Shown piece by piece: positions 18,388 through 27,553 of a stretch of 64,000 nt of DNA; within the stretch, counting starts at the first letter, position 1, and every line of letters begins with the position of its first letter. The notes under the pieces are model-generated. The model had not been told where the DNA came from. It saw only the letters and a program-made list of their open reading frames with translations, and searched no databases. This DNA comes from Rhizobium sp. P38BS-XIX (lineage in GTDB: Bacteria > Pseudomonadota > Alphaproteobacteria > Rhizobiales > Rhizobiaceae). The translations under genes and the position numbers were made by a program. The stretch lies in NCBI RefSeq assembly GCF_012641435.1, contig NZ_JABAIJ010000012.1:62001-126000 (forward strand). Direction: 5' to 3'.

Positions 18388-18401
18388 GTTTCATTTGAAA
18401 C
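18388..18401. promoter_or_regulatory. Inverted repeat upstream of acyltransferase copy 2
   Basis: GTTTCATTTGAAAC, a 6-2-6 dyad, 22 bases before ATG 18423. It resembles the TTTCA/TGAAA arms near the LysR start at 15008, but with a different spacer. It could be an operator. Confidence 0.35.
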
Positions 18402-18422
18402 GAAAAAGACGAACTTGAAATC

Positions 18423-19745
18423 ATGCTGAGACAGGCATGCCTCATCACTTCGCCACGACAGCATCAGGAATTCGGTCCCGTGGAAAGCGTATCTCACATT
18501 ATTTTTCGGCCTCTCGGCGCTCACGAGAGATTGATGTTCCACTATTCGGCTGCGCACCCAAGACATTTCTGCATGATTGCCAAGCTGAAAGCAAAGCGCA
18601 CCGCTGAGGACTATGGGCGTGCGTTTATGGCCATCCAGGCGAGGCACCCTCTGCTGCGCACAACTATCGTTGACGCGGAAGATGGTCTCGGCCCGGCTTT
18701 TGTCGAATGCCGCACTCTTTGCGAGCCCAACATTCAGCCGCGCTATACTTCCGGGGAGTGGCTTGAACTCGTCCAAAGCGAGCTCGAGAGGGATTTCGAT
18801 GATAATGCGCCGCTTTTCAGAGGAACCATTCTTCACGACGAGGCGGGCGCCGTTATCATCCTCACCTTCCATCATGCGGTCGCGGATGCCATGTCGGGCG
18901 TGGCAGTGATTGAAGATTTCATGCGGGCGCTTTCCGGCGCGCCGATGATGACTCTCGGTGTTCCCCAATCGATGGATAACGATGGCGAGCGTGCCGATAT
19001 CGGCGTTGCCACTGTCCAAAACGGCGCAGGCACTCAGCAGGCCATACCGGATCTTTCGGCTTTGCTTGATATCGCAAAGCAACCCTTGTGGCGGAGTTTT
19101 GCCGGCGACAGAGTTGCGGTGGAGGCCACGATGCTTGACGCCGCGTTGACCACGCAATTGCGAGATACCGCGCGCCGCCACGGCACGACAATCAACAGCG
19201 CCATCTGCATTGCCCTGGCGCTTGCCGCATATCAGCGGGAAAATCGAAGCGACTACAACATTTTGAGCGCCGTCAATGTTCGCCCGATTCTGGGACTCGA
19301 TCGCGAAGCATGCGTTCTGCGCGCGGTCGCCGGCACAGTGCCGATCGCGCGCGCAACGATCGATCAGTTCTGGATCGCGGCGAAATCGCACTATGAAGCC
19401 GTGCGGGAAATCCGTAGCGCTGACAGGCTTGAGAGCCTGCGGCAGATGCTGAACATGATCATCACACCGGATTGCGATCCGCGGCTCGCCAGCGGCTTGC
19501 TCGGCACGCTTCGCTATGACGCCGTCGTGTCGAACCTCGGCGATCTCGACATCCAGGAGACGGTCGGCGATATCTCGCTTGAAGCGTTGTGGGGACCGGT
19601 CGGTCAGGCGCGACTTCACAAGGAGAGATTCGTCGGTGTTGCAACCGTTGGAAATGTCTTGCACCTCATAGAGGCGCGCCCAACCTATCAGCCGCAATTG
19701 CTGGACAAGCTCGTGCGCAACTTGCGCAAGGTTTGCCAGCCGTAA
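18423..19745 (+). CDS. Condensation/acyltransferase-fold protein, copy 2
   Basis: 440 residues from ATG 18423. It is clearly paralogous to the gene at 16581: RPLGAHERLMFHYSAAHPRHF at about residue 32, HHAVADAMSG for the HHxxxD catalytic motif, and DPRLASGLLGTLRYDAVVSNLG near the end. No signal peptide or membrane segment is present. The two copies differ enough to suggest different acyl donors or acceptors. Neighbours downstream are a ketopantoate-reductase-like enzyme and an MFS transporter, which may form a small biosynthetic or modification group. That grouping is inferred. Confidence 0.68.
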   Translation: MLRQACLITSPRQHQEFGPVESVSHIIFRPLGAHERLMFHYSAAHPRHFCMIAKLKAKRTAEDYGRAFMAIQARHPLLRTTIVDAEDGLGPAFVECRTLCEPNIQPRYTSGEWLELVQSELERDFDDNAPLFRGTILHDEAGAVIILTFHHAVADAMSGVAVIEDFMRALSGAPMMTLGVPQSMDNDGERADIGVATVQNGAGTQQAIPDLSALLDIAKQPLWRSFAGDRVAVEATMLDAALTTQLRDTARRHGTTINSAICIALALAAYQRENRSDYNILSAVNVRPILGLDREACVLRAVAGTVPIARATIDQFWIAAKSHYEAVREIRSADRLESLRQMLNMIITPDCDPRLASGLLGTLRYDAVVSNLGDLDIQETVGDISLEALWGPVGQARLHKERFVGVATVGNVLHLIEARPTYQPQLLDKLVRNLRKVCQP

Positions 19746-19864
19746 ACCACCTCAGGACATAGCCTTTACCCACCAGCACACCGGTCACTCGGGCCAGAAA
19801 ACCCAAGCTGGTGAACAGAAACGACGGGCATCGGATCTCCCGTTATCAAGCAGTCGGAGCCATC

Positions 19865-20887
19865 ATGGACAGTTCTCATCCCAAGCAGGCGAACGAGTTC
19901 GCGGATACCAAAATCTGTGTTGCGGGCATGGGAGCGATCGGCATTGGATTGGCTGCGCGGATGCGGCAGGCCGGTTTTCCCGTCTGCGCGATTGCGCGCG
20001 GCGACAATCTAACATCGATACGTGACAACGGCATCCATTTCATCGATGCGGACGGCGACCATCATGTCTATGTCGATGCGGGCTCCGCAACGGATTTTCC
20101 GGCCCAGGATATCGTCTTCCTATGCCCCAAGTCGCAAGACCTCCCGGCGCTTGCCGCCTCGATCAAACCTTTGCTACATCAAGAAACATTGATCGTCCCA
20201 GTCATCAACGGCATACCGTGGTGGTATTTCGACGGCGATTCCCAGAAATCGTCCTGTCGTCCCATCCACGCCGTCGACCCGCAAAACTCACTCAGGCGGG
20301 ATCTCCCGTCGTCGCAGATCATCGGAACGACCACCGTCATGACCATCGAGCGGGTAAGCCCGGGCGTTGCCAGGACCTTCAATCCATTGAAAATGACGAT
20401 CGGCGAGATCGATAATCGAGACACCGATCGCGTGAGGATGCTGGAACGAATTCTCCTGCGTGCGGGCATCGAGACCCGAGTGACCGACCGTATTCGCGAT
20501 GCCGTTTGGACCAAGGTGGTTCGAAACCTCATTTCAAACCCGATGACGGCGATTACCGGTGCGACGCTTTTCGAAAACTTCGCCGATAACGACCTCGCCG
20601 GCATCAGCCGGCAGATGCTCTACGAAGTGCTTCCGGTCATCGCGGCGTACGGCGCACGCATCGAGGTCGATCCCAAAAGCATACTGGAATCCGGACGTGC
20701 GATGGGGCCGGTCAAGACCTCGATGTTGCAGGATTTGGAGCGCGGTTCGCCGCTCGAGCTCGCCGCAATCTGCGATGCCGTCATCGAGCTGGCAGAAATT
20801 CACGGCATACCAATGCCGGTGACGCGGGCAATCACCGGTCTGGCGCGCTTCAGGGGTATGAAGAGCCATCGTTCCGTAGCCGCCTGA
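19865..20887 (+). CDS. Ketopantoate reductase-like oxidoreductase (PanE/ApbA family)
   Basis: 340 residues from ATG 19865 with GGAG five bases upstream; a GTG at 19811 is possible but less likely. The N-terminal NAD(P) Rossmann motif is ICVAGMGAIGIGLA (Gly21-x-Gly-x-x-Gly26). Also seen are VPVINGIPWWYF (family NGxxW region) and the C-terminal helical domain with RDAVWTKVVRNLISNPMTAIT, including the Lys and Asn expected for catalysis. The family reduces 2-dehydropantoate or related 2-oxo acids. Many genomes carry several paralogues with unknown substrates, so panE is not assigned. Confidence 0.8.
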   Translation: MDSSHPKQANEFADTKICVAGMGAIGIGLAARMRQAGFPVCAIARGDNLTSIRDNGIHFIDADGDHHVYVDAGSATDFPAQDIVFLCPKSQDLPALAASIKPLLHQETLIVPVINGIPWWYFDGDSQKSSCRPIHAVDPQNSLRRDLPSSQIIGTTTVMTIERVSPGVARTFNPLKMTIGEIDNRDTDRVRMLERILLRAGIETRVTDRIRDAVWTKVVRNLISNPMTAITGATLFENFADNDLAGISRQMLYEVLPVIAAYGARIEVDPKSILESGRAMGPVKTSMLQDLERGSPLELAAICDAVIELAEIHGIPMPVTRAITGLARFRGMKSHRSVAA

Positions 20888-21058
20888 GAGTTGCTGCCGA
20901 TCGCCGGACCCACCCCGCCATCACGAACGACACGTTGCCTTTCGCCGCCTTCATGGATGATGAAGCCTGAAGCCATGCGTCGGGCTGACATCTTCGACTA
21001 TGCCTTCGTCAGGCAAAAGGCACAGGCAGACTAGCAATGATTGCTCGGAAGGACCAAA

Positions 21059-21325
21059 TTGAACACCTCGCCGCGACCTCACAGCCTGATCCGCCTGATT
21101 GCTCAGGACGGAGAGATTATCGAAGACACCCTCATACGAATCGGCGGCCTTGAGCGCGACCTTGCCGAAGCAACATTTCTGCCCGAAGAAGCATTGGGCG
21201 TGCCGGTGGAGCATCCCGCCAGTCTGGCAAGCATGGTGGGAACGCTTGCGATCATTGCGGCTCTGTTCGTCATCGCGAGCGCTTACGTCTATTCATTCTA
21301 TGTCATCCGCGCGCATTTCCGATGA
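21059..21325 (+). CDS. Small single-span membrane protein, uncharacterised
   Basis: About 88 residues if started at TTG 21059, which has GGAAGGA just upstream; TTG 21041 is another option. The N-terminal half is soluble (LIRLIAQDGEIIEDTLIRIGGLERDL). A hydrophobic segment follows at about residues 60-82 (MVGTLAIIAALFVIASAYVY). No family was recognised. The TTG start and isolated position lower confidence. Confidence 0.4.
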   Translation: MNTSPRPHSLIRLIAQDGEIIEDTLIRIGGLERDLAEATFLPEEALGVPVEHPASLASMVGTLAIIAALFVIASAYVYSFYVIRAHFR

Positions 21326-21570
21326 TGGCGATTATGCAGGCCACGGTTTGAGCATGACAAACATCGCCGCTCATCCAGAACATGAATGTATAGCCCTGCT
21401 GAGACGCCGTAGAAGATAGGGATCTCGATAATCCGCACCCTCATTATTTCAAGTGTAACTGAAAAACTTACTTCCAGACATCGTATGTTGGACCCCATCA
21501 TGTATTCTACTCGTGACCATGAACGAGCGGCTCCAATCCATTGCCACACCAAGAGCTACAGTCGAGAGGA

Positions 21571-22884
21571 ATGCAGCGCGACATGGCGAACGATGCGTCG
21601 TCGCGCCCGAAGGTGATACGCATGCTCGGCCTAGCTGCGGCCGGTGGCGCGCTGGAATTCTACGACTTCGTGATCTTCATCTTTCTTGCGGATGTTATCG
21701 GCATCCTGTTCTTTCCCCCGGGTCTGCCGACCTGGCTCGTTTCTCTTCAGACATTCGGAATCTTTGCGGCAGGCTACGTCGTTCGCCCATTGGGCGGGAT
21801 CGTGTTGGCGCATTTCGGCGATCTCTTCGGGCGGAAGCGCATTTTCTCCTTTTCGATCCTTCTTATGGCAGTCTCCACGCTGGGGGTCGCCTTTCTGCCC
21901 AACTACGGTACCGCAGGCATCACAGCGCCGCTACTCCTGCTCGCCATGCGCCTGCTGCAAGGCATTGCGATCGGAGGCGAAGTGCCGGGTGCCTGGACAT
22001 TCGCGGCCGAGCATGTGCCATCGAACAAGATCGGTTTTGCCAGTGGCATGGTTTGCGGCGGCCTCACCATAGGGATTTTGGTCGGCTCGATCATCACCAC
22101 CGCGATGTCGCTCATCCTCTCGCGAGCGGAGATCTTGAGTTTTGGATGGCGGTTCCCCTTCCTGTTCGGCGGCATATTGGGCTTCGCCGGCGTGCATCTG
22201 CGCCGAATGCTACATGAAACGCCGGTATTCTCGGAACTTCAGGAAGGCAAGATGCTGGTTCCGGAGCTGCCGTTGAGAGTGGTCGCGAAGCGATACAAGC
22301 GCGGCGTCATCATTTCAGCGTTTGGCACCTGGGTGCTTTCCGCCGGTGTCGTGGTCCTGTCACTGATGATCCCGACCATATTGGAACGTCTTCATCATTA
22401 CAGCCATCAGCAAGCGCTCATATCAGCGAGTATCAGCACGTTTTTCATTGCAGTCGGTGTGGTTGCGGGCGGAATTGCCCTCGATCGCATCGGACTTGCG
22501 AAGTTCTTCATTTTGGGCGGCATATTACTCGCGATCGGTGCTTCTGCTTTCTATAGTCTGTTTTCCTTCGGTGCCGATCATCTCTATCTGATGAGTATTG
22601 TCATCGGCTTATCTGGCGCGGTGACCGGCGGAGTTCCGGTCGTTATGATCTCCTGTTTTCCCGCGAATGTCCGGTTCACCGGCCTCTCGTTCTCATATAA
22701 CTTGTCATATGCTCTGTTTGGTGGCTTGACGCCGATATGCGTGGCTACGCTCCTGGATATAAGCTCGAAGGCGCATGTGTATTATCTGTTCTTTGTCAGC
22801 ATTATTGCAATCATCCTGGGATTCTATTTTCTGCTTTTCCCACATGTGATCCGATACAGAGATATCGAACGCGAAGTCTTTTGA
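21571..22884 (+). CDS. MFS transporter, metabolite:H+ symporter (MHS) family
   Basis: 437 residues from ATG 21571; ATG 21583 is an alternative and the frame extends to TTG 21541. About twelve membrane segments are present, with the MHS signatures GGALEFYDFVIFIFLAD in TM1, FGDLFGRKRIFSFS in loop 2-3 and RLLQGIAIGGEVPGAW in TM4-5. The family imports organic acids or osmolytes such as citrate, shikimate or betaine with protons. The substrate is not determinable. The gene stands alone, 246 bases after the small membrane ORF. Confidence 0.85.
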   Translation: MQRDMANDASSRPKVIRMLGLAAAGGALEFYDFVIFIFLADVIGILFFPPGLPTWLVSLQTFGIFAAGYVVRPLGGIVLAHFGDLFGRKRIFSFSILLMAVSTLGVAFLPNYGTAGITAPLLLLAMRLLQGIAIGGEVPGAWTFAAEHVPSNKIGFASGMVCGGLTIGILVGSIITTAMSLILSRAEILSFGWRFPFLFGGILGFAGVHLRRMLHETPVFSELQEGKMLVPELPLRVVAKRYKRGVIISAFGTWVLSAGVVVLSLMIPTILERLHHYSHQQALISASISTFFIAVGVVAGGIALDRIGLAKFFILGGILLAIGASAFYSLFSFGADHLYLMSIVIGLSGAVTGGVPVVMISCFPANVRFTGLSFSYNLSYALFGGLTPICVATLLDISSKAHVYYLFFVSIIAIILGFYFLLFPHVIRYRDIEREVF

Positions 22885-22911
22885 AGATCAGACAAGGCGT
22901 GTAGCGCCTGG

Positions 22912-25437
22912 CTATTTGCCGACCATGTGGGAATTGATGGTGGTAAAGAGAGCGGTCGCCAGCGCATTCGAGCTTATGGGCTTTCTCAAAAAAGGCGGAT
23001 TGGCTGCAATTCGGACATGAGCATTGGCCCGTTCGACATCGGCTATAAACAGGGTCGCGACGGGTGCGAACTCTTCGGCGACCTCTTTGAGGTTGGGAGC
23101 CGCAGGCCAAAGATCCAGATCCAGCAACATCAAATCAGGATATTGCTCACACGCTTCAAACCAGCGACGCACATCACCGATGTCGGAAAAACCGATGGGC
23201 TCATAACCGAGCGCGGCGATCTTCTCCTCATACATCAGGCAGAGATTGGCGTCGGACAACGCAATCAGGACGACTTCACCATTGCCAAGCGGCACAGCCT
23301 TCTCATCAAAGAACTGGGCAAGCGGCACCGGTGCCTCTGGCACCGAGGGGAAATAAAGCCTGAAGCGCGTACCTATCTGAGGACGGCTGCGGACATCGAT
23401 CTTGCCGTTCATACCCGTTACGTGACCGTGTACGACGGCCAGTCCGAGACCTGTTCCTCCAGAGCCGGCCTTTGTCGTAAAGAAAGGCTCGAAGATATGG
23501 GAGAGAACGGCCGACGGAATGCCGCTTCCGCTATCGGTAACACTGATGAGCACATAGTTTCCGGCCGGAAGATCGCCATGTGACAGTGCCTTGTGCGCCG
23601 TTACCGTCACCCTCTTCGCACGGATGTCGATGGCTCCGATATCTGCGATGGCGTGCGCAGCATTCGTGCATAGATTCATCAGAACCTGCTGGATTTCGAT
23701 GGGATTACCGAGAACGGCAGGCAAATCCTCGGCGATCCTTGCCTCAACGCTCACCGCATTTCGCAGAGATAGGCGGATCAGCGGCACGATATTGTCGATC
23801 ACCTCTTTGACATCGAAGGGATTGCTGATGCGCTCCCGCTTGCGGCTGAAGGTCAATATCTGGTCGACGATATGCTTGGCGCGCTGACCGCTCGACACGA
23901 TTTCGCGAACATACTGCTTCGTACGGTCGAGGTTTCGCCTTTGCTGCAGGGCAAGTTCACCATAGCCCAAAATCGCGCCGAGAACGTTGTTGAACTCATG
24001 CGCGATCCCTCCCGCCAAGGTGCCCACGGCTTCCAATCGCTGCGCGTGTTCAAGGCGTTCTTCCAGCTTCCTCTTCTGTCTGCGCTCGCGTCGCGCCTCA
24101 ATGCATTGCGCAAGCACGATCGCGCCATGCCCCAACAATCTGATGTCATCGGCGCTGGGTTTTCTGCGAACCTCACGATGCTCCAGCAAAAGCAAACCGA
24201 GCGTTTCGTTATCCACTTTCGTCGCAACAACCGACCCGGCGCTCAGACCGCCCTCGGGAAAAGCCTGAATCTCGCGTTGCTGGAGATTATGATAGAAGAA
24301 GCGATCGCCATGCAGTTCCTCGGACGCCATCGAATCGGACACGTCTGCAGCAAAACGCTGGATGATGGAGTGGAGACTTCCATCGCTTGTGTTACCGAAA
24401 ATCTCTCGGATATCCCTGGTATCATTGTCGATGGCGGCGAACGAATATCTGCTTGCGTCGAAGAACGTGGCCAGCATTCCCAGGCAGATGTCCATCGTGA
24501 CATCGGCGGCTTCGTTGTCATCTGCGAAACGCTTCTTGATGTCGGCTGCGAGGTTTTCGAAGTTCAGCTGCTGGGTCAATCGGTTGGTTTGCTTGCGCAA
24601 GCGGTAGATAAGCACGGCAACATAGCAGCACAACAGGAACGAGACCGAGCCCAGAAACACACGAACCCAGGAAGAACGCAGGCTTACCACTCCATAGGCA
24701 TCGAGATACTGCTTCTGCAGCAACTGTGCCTCGCGCGATGTCCTGGACGCCTGGATCGCCTCGATCGTGTCGTCGACAGCAGGCAGCGTCTTCAGGATCA
24801 TGTTCGCATGCGCAACGTAAGTCTTGACATCAGCCATCTCCGCCGCCTGGGAGTGCGTCAATGCAGCCAGTCGACCCTCAATGGTCGCGGCAAGGCGATC
24901 ATCGGGCTGGTTCGCAAATCGCATCATGATGTTGCCGAGATCGCTGGCCGAGCCCAAAGCCTGAACAATTGCTGGATCGCGGCTCGCTTCGAGATCGCTC
25001 AATAGAAGGGTCGCCAACGACAGCGAGTTCTGCAAAAGAGCATTGTCCCTCTTGAAACGTTCGACAAGCCGCTCGTCGCTGTCAACGGAGGCTTCGAGCT
25101 TGGTCAGCTCGTCATCCAAGGTGGACGAGGTATCGACCTCGCTTTGCGGAAGAAGGTGCCGAAGCCTAGAAATGGCGGCATGTAGATTGACGATCGAGTC
25201 GACCAACGGATCATAATTCTGCAGGAGCCCGACGCGCGCTTGCAGAATATCGCGCTGCAAGGATGCGTGGTTGACGTCGATTTCACGCAGCGATGTCAGG
25301 ATTGCTTCGTGCGTATCGCGCGAGGGAACGCGCCCGATGGCGAGCAGCGCAAAGCACAGGGCGCCGGCAACAAGCACGATGATGCGCCATAGCTCAATTG
25401 CCGCTGGTCGTTGAGGGTGCTTTGAGCTTCTGTCCAT
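22912..25437 (-). CDS. VirA-like hybrid sensor histidine kinase
   Basis: 841 residues. TM1 is at about residues 17-35, then a mostly helical periplasmic sensor (36-255), TM2 at about 258-278, a GAF-like region (295-450) and the dimerisation box AGGIAHEFNN with phospho-acceptor His480. The ATPase domain follows with DSGSGIP and FEPFFTTKAGSGGTGLGL, and a C-terminal receiver-like domain has LLDLDLW and RKPIS. The helical sensor and overall order resemble VirA and related DAHL-type kinases. The start overlaps the end of the peroxidase gene by 44 bases, indicating translational coupling. The cognate regulator is probably the OmpR-type protein at 26410-27141. The signal is unknown; peroxidase linkage hints at a redox or phenolic cue. 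Confidence 0.85.
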   Translation of the reverse strand: MDRSSKHPQRPAAIELWRIIVLVAGALCFALLAIGRVPSRDTHEAILTSLREIDVNHASLQRDILQARVGLLQNYDPLVDSIVNLHAAISRLRHLLPQSEVDTSSTLDDELTKLEASVDSDERLVERFKRDNALLQNSLSLATLLLSDLEASRDPAIVQALGSASDLGNIMMRFANQPDDRLAATIEGRLAALTHSQAAEMADVKTYVAHANMILKTLPAVDDTIEAIQASRTSREAQLLQKQYLDAYGVVSLRSSWVRVFLGSVSFLLCCYVAVLIYRLRKQTNRLTQQLNFENLAADIKKRFADDNEAADVTMDICLGMLATFFDASRYSFAAIDNDTRDIREIFGNTSDGSLHSIIQRFAADVSDSMASEELHGDRFFYHNLQQREIQAFPEGGLSAGSVVATKVDNETLGLLLLEHREVRRKPSADDIRLLGHGAIVLAQCIEARRERRQKRKLEERLEHAQRLEAVGTLAGGIAHEFNNVLGAILGYGELALQQRRNLDRTKQYVREIVSSGQRAKHIVDQILTFSRKRERISNPFDVKEVIDNIVPLIRLSLRNAVSVEARIAEDLPAVLGNPIEIQQVLMNLCTNAAHAIADIGAIDIRAKRVTVTAHKALSHGDLPAGNYVLISVTDSGSGIPSAVLSHIFEPFFTTKAGSGGTGLGLAVVHGHVTGMNGKIDVRSRPQIGTRFRLYFPSVPEAPVPLAQFFDEKAVPLGNGEVVLIALSDANLCLMYEEKIAALGYEPIGFSDIGDVRRWFEACEQYPDLMLLDLDLWPAAPNLKEVAEEFAPVATLFIADVERANAHVRIAANPPFLRKPISSNALATALFTTINSHMVGK

Positions 25438-26410
25438 TATACTCGCCGGTGAGGGTCTTCAAAAAGGCAACCAACGCGTCGACGTCGTCAGGCGCGAGCG
25501 TTCTGCCGAGCTGGCTGCGCCCCATGATCGATACGGCCTCAGATAGAGAAGAAACTCGGCCATCGTGAAAATAGGGAGCCGTTACGGCGACATTGCGCAG
25601 ACTTGGGACACGAAACACGCCCCGATCACTCTCCTGCCCGGTCAACGTGAATCGCCCGAGATCGCCGTCGCCCGGAGCGTTGGAAGGCGGAGGCGGTTCA
25701 AATATGCCGAACTTCTGAAACATGTTGCCGCCGACATTCGAACCCTGATGGCAGGATGCGCAGCCATATCCCTTGAAGAGCCGATATCCCTCGAGCTCCT
25801 TGCTCGTCAATGCAGCGTTGTCGCCTCGAAGATATCTATCGAACGCCGAGTTTGGCGTCGTCAGCGACCGTTGGAAGGTCGCCAAGGCATCAAGCACATC
25901 CTCTCGATCGGCCTGATGGCCGTAGATACGCTGGAAGCTGGAGGAGTAAGTGGCACTTTCTCTCAGCCGTGAAAGCAGCATCGGCCAAGTCGCGCCCATG
26001 ATGTTTTCATCGAGCAGAACCTTCTCGTTCTGCGCCTCCAATGACGTAAAATCTCCTCGCCAGCCCAGAAGATAGTTATTGCCGACGTTGAAGATGGTCG
26101 GTGCGTTGAAGCGGTGGATGCGACCTTGATATCCTATGGTGCGTGGCTCGTTGATCGTGCCGCCCGCACGGAGATCATGGCAGCTGGTACACGAAAACTT
26201 CTGCATGCTGGAGAGAATGGTATCCGAGAACAAAGCCTCACCGAGCGCGACGCGTTCCGGGTCAAGCGCCGCAGGCACGCGAAGCGGCGCGAGCGGCTCG
26301 CGAATGCCCATCTCGCTCGCCAACGCATAAAAACCCGCCATTCCCAATATCGAACCCAGCAAGGCCAGGCCGACAAATCGAAGCCATATGAACCAGGCGC
26401 GTCCCATCAT
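25394..26410 (-). CDS. Di-haem cytochrome c peroxidase family protein (CcpA/MauG type)
   Basis: 338 residues. An N-terminal membrane anchor or uncleaved signal (FVGLALLGSILGMAGFYAL) is followed by two haem-binding motifs, CTSCH (Cys74, Cys77, His78) and CASCH (Cys217, Cys220, His221). Met230 in GNMFQKFG is a likely axial ligand of the second haem. Length and spacing match bacterial di-haem peroxidases, which reduce peroxide or, in MauG relatives, oxidise a protein partner in the periplasm. The ATG shares one base with the stop of the response regulator (TGATG), and the gene is followed by an overlapping kinase. Its place between the two signalling genes suggests a part in sensing rather than bulk detoxification. 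Confidence 0.88.
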   Translation of the reverse strand: MMGRAWFIWLRFVGLALLGSILGMAGFYALASEMGIREPLAPLRVPAALDPERVALGEALFSDTILSSMQKFSCTSCHDLRAGGTINEPRTIGYQGRIHRFNAPTIFNVGNNYLLGWRGDFTSLEAQNEKVLLDENIMGATWPMLLSRLRESATYSSSFQRIYGHQADREDVLDALATFQRSLTTPNSAFDRYLRGDNAALTSKELEGYRLFKGYGCASCHQGSNVGGNMFQKFGIFEPPPPSNAPGDGDLGRFTLTGQESDRGVFRVPSLRNVAVTAPYFHDGRVSSLSEAVSIMGRSQLGRTLAPDDVDALVAFLKTLTGEYNGQKLKAPSTTSGN

Positions 26411-27141
26411 CAGCTCGACTGGCGTGAGCGTGCATGTTCTTCGACCGTCACCTCCGCGTCGAAGATGTATCCGGCGCCCCGTTCCGTTCGGATCAGGCGA
26501 GGGTTTGACGGATCGGCTTCCAATTTCCGCCTCAGGCGAAGAATGAGAACATCGATGCTTCTGTCGAAGATCTCTTCGTCATGAACCCTGCTGGCCGCAA
26601 GCAGTTGCTCCCGGGACAGCACCTGACGCGGAGACTTCAAAAATGCCGTCAGCAGATTAAACTCGCCTGCCGTCAATTTGACCTGCGTATTGCCAGCGAG
26701 AGTCAAATGCCTCATTTTGACATTGAGGGTCCAGCCTTCGAAGCGATAGGTCTTCCTGTCCTTTTGATCAGGTTTTGTCGGTCTTGCGCGCAGAGACACT
26801 CTTATTCTGGCCAGCAGCTCTCTCAAGCCGAACGGCTTTGTGATGTAGTCTGATGCTCCCAGTTCCAGCCCCACGACCTTGTCGGTCTCTTCAAGCCGGT
26901 CACCGCTGATGATGATAATCGGAGCATCCGACCCACCGGACAATGTACGGACAATCTCCAGACCATCCTCGTACCCCAGGTTGAGGTCGACAATGACGAG
27001 ATCAACCTGATCTGTCTGCAACACCTGGGCAACCTGCCGACTATCCTTCACGCCTGTCACGCGAAATGCGTGCTGAGACAAGTAATCAATCAGAAGACCA
27101 CGGAGCTTGCTGTCGTCATCGACTACAAGAATATGCTTCAC
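26410..27141 (-). CDS. OmpR-family response regulator
   Basis: 243 residues. The receiver domain has acidic Asp8-Asp10, phospho-acceptor Asp52 (LVIVDLNLG) and Lys102 (YITKPFG). The C-terminal winged helix (LTAGEFNLLTAFLKSPRQVLSREQL and RSIDVLILRLRRKLEADP) binds DNA. The sequence is close in style to VirG-like regulators. It is the first gene of a three-gene operon with the peroxidase and the VirA-like kinase. Confidence 0.92.
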   Translation of the reverse strand: MKHILVVDDDSKLRGLLIDYLSQHAFRVTGVKDSRQVAQVLQTDQVDLVIVDLNLGYEDGLEIVRTLSGGSDAPIIIISGDRLEETDKVVGLELGASDYITKPFGLRELLARIRVSLRARPTKPDQKDRKTYRFEGWTLNVKMRHLTLAGNTQVKLTAGEFNLLTAFLKSPRQVLSREQLLAASRVHDEEIFDRSIDVLILRLRRKLEADPSNPRLIRTERGAGYIFDAEVTVEEHARSRQSS

Positions 27142-27553
27142 GTATATGCTCCTAACTGCCTACACTGCCTGCTACAAATACGAAGTTCAGCTTCGCAATT
27201 GCCATAACGACCAGGTCCGCACGGCTGATTTGATCAGGCCGATATACGGTTGTCCGCCGTGACCGGATGCATTTGGCTTACCCAATGAAAACGAAGCCTT
27301 TGGGACGTCCCGCCAGCTTCGGTTTGAACTATCTCTAAAAATCGATTGCTACAAGATTTTGTCACCTTGTCCGCGCGCATCCTTTTCATGATCGATTGAG
27401 GCAAGATAAAGACCAGACAGTCCATATTGCTGATACAATTATGAAAATATAATATATTGAAATTGATTTTCATTTGCATCATCGAGTACTGAACGCCTAA
27501 GTAAACATTCAGTACTTGATTTTCTGCTCTAAATGCTTCCGATTTTCGATCAA
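27142..27553. other. AT-rich intergenic region upstream of the response regulator operon
   Basis: About 410 bases with no convincing gene. It holds a CGAAG-ttcag-CTTCG dyad (27181-27195), a TGAAA-N5-TTTCA dyad (27458-27472) and a long near-perfect inverted repeat at 27481-27520, listed separately. The promoter of the response regulator operon should lie near its right-hand gene-proximal part, below 27250. Confidence 0.5.
27481..27520. repeat. Long inverted repeat downstream of the amino-acid binding protein gene
   Basis: Arms of 13 bases (27481-27493 and 27508-27520) pair at 12 of 13 positions, with core AGTACTGAA / TTCAGTACT and a 14-base loop. It lies 34 bases past the stop of the minus-strand binding protein gene. 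It may serve as a transcript-end hairpin, though no T-run follows it on that strand. Confidence 0.55.

Larger units (their letters stand above)
17856..18422. other. Spacer between the two acyltransferase-like genes
   Basis: About 570 bases, lower in GC near its ends than the flanking genes. It holds one small possible gene (18035-18265, listed separately) and a GTTTCA-TT-TGAAAC dyad at 18388-18401, just upstream of the second acyltransferase. No RNA gene or mobile element was recognised. Confidence 0.5.

Noticed and set aside
18288..19697. 469-codon minus-strand frame opposite acyltransferase copy 2
   Set aside because: No recognisable domain, and the plus strand has the paralogue and HHxxxD motif.
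23872..25005. 377-codon plus-strand frame opposite the hybrid kinase
   Set aside because: The kinase frame carries all expected motifs; this one has none.
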